A program made the translations under genes and the position numbers. The notes below the pieces were generated by a model, which was not told the DNA's origin, did no database searches, and worked only from the letters and a program-made list of their open reading frames with translations. A stretch of 64,000 bases of DNA from Ulota crispa (lineage: Eukaryota > Streptophyta > Bryopsida > Orthotrichales > Orthotrichaceae), in assembly GCA_963920765.1 (NCBI GenBank), contig OY987244.1:1428501-1492500 (forward strand), in the 5' to 3' direction. Within the stretch, counting starts at the first letter, position 1, and every line of letters starts with the position of its first letter. Shown piece by piece: positions 55,975 to 64,000 of the stretch.

Positions 55975-56306
55975 GAGCATCTCCATGGCTCTGGGCATTT
56001 TCAAAGTTATCCATATGTTTTGGGCAGCCCTCAAGCTCCTTGATCTCCACCCATGCTCTTCAAAAAGGTGGCCTTGCACTCCAATACGCCTTGTAGATAA
56101 TCGTTTGACCCCTTATCAAGAAAAGTAGAGGATTAAGCGCACTAAATTTAAGATGAATATGATGAATTGTGGGAAATAGTGACTTGAAGGGCCTTGCTAG
56201 AAACTTGCTAGAAATGGTAGGATACAATGTCAAGAGAGGGTTTTGAGAGGACCCGCAACACTTTCCATCCACTTTGAGCGTGTTGGAGTCACTGGTGGGG
56301 ATGCTC
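55975..56306. mobile_element. Harbinger-like MITE W
   Basis: The ends GAGCATCTCCATGG and GGTGGGGATGCTC are flanked by a direct TAA duplication (55972-55974, 56307-56309). Same family as element Z, in opposite orientation. 332 bp, non-coding. Confidence 0.8.
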
Positions 56307-56309
56307 TAA

Positions 56310-57918
56310 GTACTTCAAAAGCACACTCAAATTTCTTTGCGCCACAAACTTTGAGGTTTGTGAACTTGTTTGTTATAGGGATTTACTACATCAAACAAAA
56401 TTACTGTGTACCACAATAATTATGAACCCACAATATATGATGCTTTTGGTGTAACGATTCCTATCCAAGATACACATGGCTTTGTACAGAATTGTGGAGT
56501 TAGAGCATGTCTTGAGTTGTCCTTGTCCCAAATACCCCATGCAAGTTAGTCTAATGACATGTCCAAGGGACCCCCAATAACTTGCCTAGTTGCCTTCCTT
56601 ATGACAACTCAACCTTAGCAATACATTATGGATGAAAAGTTCACCCTTATTCTTTTGCTAAGAAGAGGTGATGAAATAAAATCTTGAGCTAAGGTTGCAA
56701 GCTTCTTACATGGTCAGCAAGAGATTTCCACCTTATGTTCAAATAACCAAAAATCTCCTTGGGGTGCCGTGAATTTCCAAGGCTCACAAAAGCTAGCTTT
56801 TACTGTAGGCTCTGTAACCAACAAGCCTTTCATTGTTCCTACTAAAATTTACAATATATTTATTGCAAGAGTTTGTTTGTCCTTAATGAGTATACAACAC
56901 CTAAACAAGGATTAAAATGGCTCATTTTTAATCATTGCTTAACCATTGTGGGCACAACTTTTCTTCTCTTATTCACATTCTACAAAGAGTCTGTTTTTTG
57001 TACATACAAAAGAGGTGCGATAGTGAAACCGGTGTCTCTAAAGACAATCTAAAAGACAGCCTGACATGCTCTTGGAGTCTTGGTACAATAGCTTGTGTTT
57101 GTATTTCTTTTGTTTCCCATTCTAGCTTTGTTTGAAATATGCAAAAAAGGGGCTAATGAGGTCTGGTCATTTCGGTACAACCCCTTGTAGCCAATAATCT
57201 AAAGAAAACCATCCGAGGTGTCAGCAAAGAAGTTCGCCAGCTAGATGTGAATTTGCACCAACTCTGCAGAAAAAAAAGTACAATTCCTGATCAAGCAAGA
57301 CCGAGGCTTCGAGAGCTGTTGCAAAACCGCGTTCTTTGCCGAGTGTGAGTGGACTTCGATGGATTTGCAGGTGGTTCTGGCTCATCGATGGAGCCGGCCC
57401 TGAGCAGGTGGTCAGCCGTTACTTTCGCAGGAGTTGCAATAAATCTGGTAACTTGATTGTTCGGTTCATGTCTCAATATAGCGTTTCAGGTTACGAAGGT
57501 TAAAGTTTAATGAACCAGGGTGGATTCCAAGGAGGACACCTAACAAAATTCCGGGTTTCCTTCCACTAACTTTTTATCTGTTGTCCACTATTTTAGCACT
57601 TACTCTACAAACGAAAGATATCTCGTTTTTTTTTTTGTCATTTCTGGATTAGAGTTCGTGAGTTGCTACTGTTGAACAACTTGGACCGATCTCACGTTCC
57701 AACATCCCGCATTTGGTGACTAGATTGGCGGCTCCTCCACTTTTGGCTCTGGCATGATTTCGCATTAGCTCGGCTCGATGTACTGCACATACAGCTTGGT
57801 TTACTGCAGAGACATCGATGTGGGGCCAGGGTGGAATAGCTCTAATATTTTATAAACTGTTTTATAAACAAGTGTCCCCTGTTTTGGCATTATTCGAAGG
57901 TGTTGTCTTTCATAGTTT
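56310..57918. other. Intergenic DNA, no gene recognised
   Basis: Composition is more balanced around 57.15-57.85 kb, with short open frames but no recognisable protein. The phrase TGTGGGGCCAGGGTGG near 57818 recurs near 59190, hinting at another dispersed repeat. Confidence 0.4.
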
Positions 57919-58510
57919 TAGGCTCTCTTTACATTAGAGGTGAGAAGATGTGAAGAAAATCCATCATGGGTCATGGCTTGTCTTTGAAAGGTCAACTTTT
58001 GGAGGTAAAAGCAAGATTTAAATTTCTAGCGAATTCTGACAGATTTCCTCCATTGCTTCTCGTTCCCTCCAAATTCTCTCCAATGTTGAGGGGACAACGC
58101 AACACTCATTTGCCAAAAATTAAAAACTCTGGGTAAAAACTGTTGGTTGTAATGTAAAGTAAGAAGGGGTCATGAAATCAAGTTTTACTTTTTCTAGCAT
58201 ATTTCCTAAATAAATATTAAAAAAACAAAAATGATTAATAGTAAGGATGTTGGCCAAATTGTCCTTTGGAACTATAGTCAAACCCATCTTTTTAAGTGGG
58301 CCTGACTATAATTTGAGGGGTACCCAAAATTGTGCACTTTCATTGTCACAAAGGATAAAAGTGTTGTTTCACTTCATTTTCTTTTTCTTATCCTTTGGAA
58401 GAAAATTTTCATTGTAAAACCACATTGCTTGGTCTTCTCACTTTTTGTAGTTTTTATTGGCTAAAATTTTGCTCTCCATGACTTCTCACCTCTAGTGTAA
58501 AGGGGGTCTT
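57919..58510. mobile_element. MITE-like element with about 30-bp inverted ends
   Basis: The left TTTACATTAGAGGTGAGAAG pairs with the right CTTCTCACCTCTAGTGTAAA. The interior of about 530 bp is non-coding. Ends extend through CTCTC/GGGGGTCTTAG less exactly. Superfamily unclear. Confidence 0.65.
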
Positions 58511-58638
58511 AGATAAAAATAAGGTCTTTGAATTCAAATGTGATTTCAATATTCCCTAATTCAATCTCTTGATGGGAAATATATGTAAAACAGGTGAAAA
58601 TGATAGCTTTTCCATCCTAACCCCACATTGGCATATAA

Positions 58639-59156
58639 GGTACACTAGAAGAAAAATAAGGATAAATGACTGCCACAAATTGCCACGACTAGGTCACCAT
58701 AACTACCTTGCAATTGCACAAACAACTGTACATCATTTGCACAACTATAATCTAGTCGTGAAGTTGTTGTGCAGTTGCAAGGTAGTTATGGTGACCTAGT
58801 AGTGGCAATTTGTGGCAGTTGTTTATCCTTGTTTTTCTTCTAGTGGTAGGAGCACCCATAAGCGTCAATCTAAGGGTTTTGAACATGATGAGTATTAATG
58901 AACAGCTAGCAAATTATAAGATCCTATTAGGAGCAGAAAAATAATGAGTTTGCAATTTTGAATGTATTATTTGGATATTGTGAGAATAAGTTGTGAATTT
59001 TTAAAGAGCAAATTGCCATTGTACCCATAACCACTATCAAGATGTCATGTTCGCATGTTATACATCCTTGTCATTACATCTGTTTACTTCCAAAGATTTT
59101 CCAAGATTTCAGAGGTGAAGATTATGGAGACAATGTTATTTATGGGTACTCCTACC
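58639..59156. mobile_element. GGTAG-end MITE copy 4, interrupted at its tip
   Basis: The left tip GGTA (58639-58642) is separated from GTAGGAGCACCCATAAG by a 203-bp CACTA-type insertion plus duplicated GTA. Removing it restores TAA-GGTAGGAGCACC. The right end is GGGTACTCCTACC followed by TTA. The interior matches copy 5 (61710-62018) in reverse orientation. Confidence 0.85.
58643..58845. mobile_element. CACTA-type MITE, 203 bp, GTA duplication
   Basis: It starts CACTAGAAGAAAAATAAGG and ends CCTTGTTTTTCTTCTAGTG. The halves form a long hairpin (AACTACCTTGCAATTGCAC against its complement, GCCACAAATTGCCAC likewise). The three-base target duplication GTA is at 58640-58642 and 58846-58848. All are features of CACTA (En/Spm) elements. 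Confidence 0.92.
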
Positions 59157-60573
59157 TTATACATTAAATCACGTCCAGCTCATACATGTTTGTGGGGCCA
59201 GGGTGGGAAAGCTCCATTTTCATTCCAAGTAATGGTAAATTTAAGAATCTGTCCCTAGTTCGGAGTGGTCAGTTTTATCACCTTCTGAGGTTTCAGATTA
59301 AAGCAGGGTCTCTGAATCCAAGTAAGAATTCAAAATTCCTGATTTCAATCTTTTCATGGTAAATTCCTAAACTCTTAAATTTATTGGCTCAGTCGAGCCC
59401 AATAGAGCCTTCGATGATTACCAAGTTAAACCATAATAAGTAATGGTACATTTTTGATCGAGCTTGAGATTTGAGAAGCCCCGCATTGAGCTTCATTGGG
59501 ACCGCCTGCATTGCCAATTATAAATTTGGGGCATAGTGATGTGATTTGTGAGTGTCAATTATGAAAAACGACGGCAGATCATGACCATGGTGTGTTAGAT
59601 AATGGCCACTAAAAATGAATTGAAATGATCGTTTGGAAGAAATATACAACTGAGAGTCTCAAAGCAACCTTGTATAAGTGACCATTAAAGCAAACAAATG
59701 GTCAAGATTTTTTGTTATAAGAATTGCAAAGAATGTTCACCATTAATTTTGCTACATAGGGCAAGTATAGCATGATGTGTTGACAGTGCTTCAACATTAT
59801 GCACGTTAAATGTTTTTGTTGAATACTTTAAAATAGGCATATTTTGTTGATCTTTTTTTATAAAGTCAAGACTTTACTAATATAATTTGTTTGTCTATAG
59901 TTTTTCATTGTGTGAGAAGTCTTGACATTCTAAATATGATTATGAAGAGGATTGTTGACTAAGGTTTCCTTCAAATACCTTATCACTTCATGATCATTAT
60001 TCAAAATAAGTAAATAGATTTTTTCAGACTCTTCTTTTAAAAATTGTGATTCCTATTCGTATTGGGGAACTTTTATTGTCTTGAAAAAACTCCCACTCAA
60101 ATAACCACATATTGGGGAATAATAAGAATAGCATGTTTATGACTTGTGAATGATTGTATAAGATCTTTTTGGTTCACTAAGCTTGGAATGCCTCATCAGT
60201 CATCATCCTATTATTGATCTTTCTCATCATTTTTAATATCTTATTCTTTTCAAAACATCCAATATCATCCATCCAATATTTGTAAGAATTTATATCACTT
60301 TTTTGTTGCAATTTTTAAAAAGGGTATTTTAATTTTGATCTACAAATAATTTTCTTTGCAATATCACATGTGTACTGCAAAATCTTTGCAAACATGAAAT
60401 TACATGCGATGATATAAACACAAATGAGTTTTGGTTTAAGAAGATTTGTTTCCAAGGTTTTGAGGTTGTTACACAATTGTGCAAATAATGAGAGTGAAAA
60501 GACATGGGAATTTTTGAACTAGTACATTTCACACTCAAGATTTTCAAGAGAAAATATAAAGCATGCCCCTGAA
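59157..60573. other. AT-rich intergenic DNA, nothing recognised
   Basis: No gene, RNA or inverted-repeat boundary was recognised in this stretch. Confidence 0.4.
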
Positions 60574-61305
60574 TCCCTAAAGGCCCACGCACTCTTTTTG
60601 GCAACATAGCAATTTTGGGTAGCTTACTACAAGTACAAGTGGATATTTCTTTTTTTTTTTTGAATTTTCACCCATGATGTGCCCAAGGAGTAGCTTTAAG
60701 GTCCAACAATTTTTGTAACTTTTGATTACATGGTTTTAAAGTTATTGCATGATAAGTTGTTTTTTTAAAACTCCAAGCACCCTCGGCAGCACAAAAAAAT
60801 TCTTCAAAAATTGTGTTTTTTTAATTTCATTTTTTGGGATAGGTTCTTTAAAATTTTATGTACGTGGGAAGATTTGAATCATTCAATTTTGATTGATGAT
60901 TTGAAAGTTATGAGAATTTTTAGTTTGTGGGCAGTTATGGAGTCTCTCAAAACCATACCTACCCACAAATTAAAAATTTTCATAACTTTCACCTCATTAA
61001 TTGAAATTAAATGTTTCAAAGCTTCCCATGTACATATAAGTCTAAAGAACCTATCCCAAAAAAAGAAATTAAAAAGATACAATTTTTAAATAAGTTTTTT
61101 GTGGAGCCGGAGTTACAAAAAACAACTTATCATGCAATAACTTTTGAACCATGTAGTCAAAAGTTATGAAAATTGTTGGACCTTAAAGCTACTCTTTGGG
61201 CACATCAGGTGCAAAAATTTCAAAGAAAATAGACAAAACATCCACTTGTAGTGAGTTGCCCAAAATCCGTTTTGTCCCCCAAAAGGACAAGTGGGCTTTT
61301 AGGGA
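60574..61305. mobile_element. TTAA-family element H, 732-bp hairpin
   Basis: The ends TCCCTAAAGGCCCACGC and GTGGGCTTTTAGGGA have drifted flanks (TGAA, CTAA). The whole element folds back: GTCCAACAATTTTTGTAAC and AAGTTATTGCATGATAAGTTG in the left half are mirrored in the right half. The inner part (TTTGAATCATTCA, TGAAAGTTATGAGAA) is shared with the left arm of element B at 8700. Non-coding. Confidence 0.7.
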
Positions 61306-61709
61306 CTAATTCTTCCAAAATATTAAACATACCCCTATATTAATTGAAATATAAAAAATACCCCTAACCTTGTGTAGGAATATCAATTACACCCCTAGTT
61401 ATCTTTGAGAATATCTCTAATATCCCTAGCTTTTTGTGCCTCTTTAGTGCAATTCTTTTCAAATATCAAAATGACAACAAATCTTACCATATAATCACTA
61501 CAATGGTTTTGACCACAATCAAAATTACATGCAAACACCCTATATAGAGTTTAAAGAGCTTGCTTCCAAAATTTGGCTTACATTCAACTTACATTTAATT
61601 TTTGTATTTTTCATTATCATTTAAGTGTTTACAAAAGTTTACAAACTAAAGCACAAGATAGTTCAAAATACTTTTCAAAATCCAAATAATACAAGGGTAT
61701 ATTTGACAA
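61306..61709. other. AT-rich DNA between two elements
   Basis: The phrase ACCCCTA-AT(T/A) with CATTAAT recurs around 61329-61400 and again in inverted form near 62050-62140 (GGGGTAT). This suggests that copy 5 of the GGTAG element was inserted into another hairpin-type element spanning about 61320-62150. Confidence 0.4.
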
Positions 61710-62018
61710 AGTAGGAACACGCATAAGCGTTAATGTCCCCATAACCATCACCTCTGAAATCTTGGAAAATATGTGGAAATGAATAAATGTAATTACAAGG
61801 ATGTACAAAATGTGTGCATGAAACCTTAGTGTTGGTTATGGGTGCAATGGCAGTTTGCTCTTTAAAAATTCACAACTTATTCTCACAGTATCCAAATAAT
61901 ACATTTGAAGGTGCAAACTTTTTTTTTTGTTCCTAATAGGATCTTATAATTTGCTAGTTGTCTATTGATAGTCATCATGTTCAAAACCCTTAGTTTGACG
62001 TTTATGGGTGCTCCTACC
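61710..62018. mobile_element. GGTAG-end MITE copy 5
   Basis: The left end AGTAGGAACACGCATAAGCG and the right end ACGTTTATGGGTGCTCCTACC are inverted repeats. The interior is the reverse complement of copy 4 (CACCTCTGAAATCTTGGAAAA; TAATAGGATCTTATAATTTG). Non-coding. Confidence 0.8.
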
Positions 62019-62159
62019 TTATTTCATAATATTTGAGGATGTTAAAGAACTAAGGGTATAATTGATACTCCTACACAAACGTATTTTTGATATTTCATAT
62101 AATATAGGGGTATATTTTATAGTTTGAAAGAATCGAGGGGTATTTTTTTTGATATTACC

Positions 62160-62888
62160 CGATTTTCAAACTGAGAGCGTGCAGATTCAGAGGGTCCATG
62201 GACTTGAAAATGGTATTTTCAAAGATTTTGTTATGGCCAGCCCAGAACGGTGCCTACAGCGAGGTGATATTATAGAGGAGCAAAGGCAGTGAGATAATCG
62301 AGGCTACTTTGGAGGAGGATGACCGTGGTGCCGGAGTCACCGGAGGACCTATAGCCGTGGTTGCGTGCAGCTGCAACTCGAAAGTCGAAAGGGTAGGCAG
62401 CGGCGAAAGCAGTGCAGGACGCAGCTGTCGCGGAAGACGCGGGGGACGCTCACCGCGTCGCCGCTCCTCCATTCCCGCCGCTCTGTGGCCCTCGCCTGTC
62501 TCCTCCGCCCTTCATATACTCCCCCACTGCCCCAGACTTCCTCACTCCAACAGTCAAGCTTGACATCGATACATCTGGTCGGATTGGAAATACTTCTTCT
62601 AGACTGCAATCAAAATCGATACTACCGTTCTCATAGTTCTCCATTCCACATGCTCTAGATTACGGACACATTCTCTGGATCTCCAATCGTAGCCTCAGGT
62701 ACCTCAGACTGCAATTGGGACTTTATACTGTGGCTGACCTGCAATCGATTCTACTTCTTCGAGATCAGCTGTTTTATTTTACGGGCAGCTTCAATTCGAA
62801 CCAATCTGGGATTGTTCCATCCGCTTTGACAAGGCTGAGCAGTCATTTTGGTGGACCGATTGATTGATTCACCAGCCACTGGTCCACG
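62160..62888 (+). promoter_or_regulatory. GC-richer 5' region of the second XTH gene
   Basis: Composition rises sharply at about 62.27 kb, as at the other genes here. Several overlapping frames are open on both strands at 62.3-62.65 kb but none resembles a protein. It is most likely promoter and leader of the XTH gene. No clear TATA box was placed. Confidence 0.4.
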
Positions 62889-64000
62889 ATGGAGTCGTCT
62901 AGGAATACTCAGCGGCTGTCGATGGCAATGCTGGTGTGTTTGAGTTTGCTAGTGGGCTGTCAAGCTCAAAGGGGACTTGCAGGCCAGTTCACCGCATGGA
63001 CTAAAAACGTGCTTTTCTCGCCAGACGGGCGCGAAGTGCAGCTGAAACTTGATAGACTCTTTGGTGAGGGAATTACATTGTCTACTCTTGCTCCATTCTA
63101 GGTTTTCTCTTCAGTGCCAGGGTAGTTGGTCGCAACATGGTCAGTCAGTCACTGCAATATTGAGTGTCTGAGCCATAACCTCCGTGCTCTCGCTTTGTCT
63201 CCCATTCATACATTTTGTAAGTGTGTGTGCATCGATCCTGGTGGCTTTTGCGAACACTTGAATGCTACATGGACGCTCTTTATTACAATTGTACTGAATC
63301 AATGAGTGCATTGTGAATTACAGCTGCTGGAGCTGGTTCAAAAAGCAATTGGCTGTTCGGCGGTTTTGGGGCGTGGATCAAGCTCCCGGCGAATAATTCT
63401 GCTGGAACTGTGACAACTTTCTACGTAAGTCTCAAAAACGGATGTATCTGCTTTGCATACGATTGACCAGATTAGCAGATTCTAGATTTTCCATTCGTCA
63501 AAATGTCGGAAGCGATGAATGTGGCGAAGTTTCAGTCGCCCGTGTGCAAGCTCAAAATCAACACCCGTTACTGATTTTTAGATCTCTTCGCATTACAGCG
63601 TCACTTTTTTGACGATCTGACTCGCCATTTAAACGAACATGTCCGCTTTATGTAACAAATCTAGCAATGGCCTGTTTCTGAATTTGCGCAATTGCATCGT
63701 TGCAAAAAGTTTTAGTCTCATTAACTGTTTGTTTCTCTTTGCAGATGTCATCTTCAGGGCCGTACCATTGCGAATTCGACTTCGAATTCCTCGGCAACAC
63801 AACCGGCCAGCCATATTTGTTGCACACGAACATTTTCGTGAACGGCACAGGCAAGCGCGAGCAACAAATCTACCTGGGCTTTGATCCGTCCGCCGCATAT
63901 CATTACTATAACTTCCAATGGAATAAGGATCTGCTGGTGTTCTACGTTGACAACACTCCAATTCGCATGTTCCAAAACCTGCAGGGCATTGTGCCCGGGT
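62889..64000 (+). CDS. Divergent XTH (GH16), 5' part, running off the window
   Basis: Exons 62889-63063, 63324-63424 and 63745 to beyond 64000. The first two have exactly the lengths (175 and 101 nt) and phases of the XTH gene at 13.5-15.8 kb, so the two share ancestry. A signal peptide (SMAMLVCLSLLVGCQAQRG) is present. The second exon encodes SKSNWLFGGFGAWIKLPANN. The active-site region reads YHCEFDFEFLGNTTG: Glu, Asp and Glu of the ExDxE core remain, but the Asp after His is Cys and the middle residue is Phe. The N-glycosylation sequon NTT is present. Further on LGFDPSAAYHYYNFQWN replaces the usual [17 protein letters not shown]. The intron that interrupts the other gene before FYVD-TPIR is absent. 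The C-terminal half lies outside the window. Confidence 0.88.

Noticed and set aside
62309-62658. Several overlapping frames before the second XTH gene
   Set aside because: Frames on both strands overlap in GC-rich leader sequence and none resembles a protein; the real start is at 62889 with signal peptide and matching exon lengths.

Overview
The window is nuclear DNA from a green plant. It holds six recognisable nuclear genes (five protein-coding genes and one tRNA gene) in about 59 kb of AT-rich, gene-poor, transposon-rich sequence, plus an intruding block of about 5 kb of bacterial DNA. The plant assignment rests on two xyloglucan endotransglucosylase/hydrolase (XTH) genes, a plant-type Elongin A, ribosomal protein eL39, an OB-fold protein, a nuclear tRNA-Ala and many plant-style MITEs. 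Low gene density, Tc1-like DD34E elements with long inverted repeats and a fungal-looking Ty3/gypsy gag make a large, perhaps non-seed-plant, genome plausible. The lineage is inference.

Layout. 1-3.4 kb: AT-rich DNA with one MITE. 3.97-4.38 kb (-): OB-fold gene. 5.0-6.05 kb: three adjacent hairpin elements. 7.8-10.8 kb: two interleaved TTAA-flanked elements with long inverted repeats. 11.5-12.3 kb: a 62-bp tandem repeat, tRNA-Ala(TGC) (-) and eL39 (+). 13.5-15.85 kb (-): five-exon XTH. 16.2-18.9 kb: unrecognised coding-like pieces around a foldback element. 19.8-33.3 kb: transposon graveyard with two Tc1-like elements, several TTAA elements and a 21-bp minisatellite. 34.5-36.2 kb: decayed gypsy gag-protease. 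38.1-38.4 kb: tRNA-derived SINE, then a 200-base N gap. 38.64 to about 43.56 kb: bacterial genes in the style of Bacteroidota/Cytophagales (hybrid sensor kinase, small protein, four-helix Cys-rich protein, PPOX-family protein, DUF3891 protein, C-terminal half of GlgX). 44-45.5 kb: plant repeats. 46.5-48.15 kb (+): six-exon Elongin A. 50.5-62 kb: more repeats, including a nearly continuous train of six MITEs at 53.0-56.3 kb. 62.9 kb to the end (+): 5' part of a second, divergent XTH.

The plant genes do not form a pathway, apart from the two cell-wall XTH genes. The main observations are: (i) a family of elements with TTAA target duplications and CCCC(T)AAA...TTTAGGGG ends, the signature of piggyBac-type transposition, usually not expected in land plants; (ii) a MITE family with GGTAG(A/G)AG ends in five places, once with a CACTA-type MITE inserted at the tip of its inverted repeat; (iii) a 532-bp palindrome with one mismatch between 264-bp arms; (iv) the bacterial block, most simply an assembly chimera; (v) an XTH with an altered active-site motif and a missing intron. 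Splice sites and element ends were read by eye.
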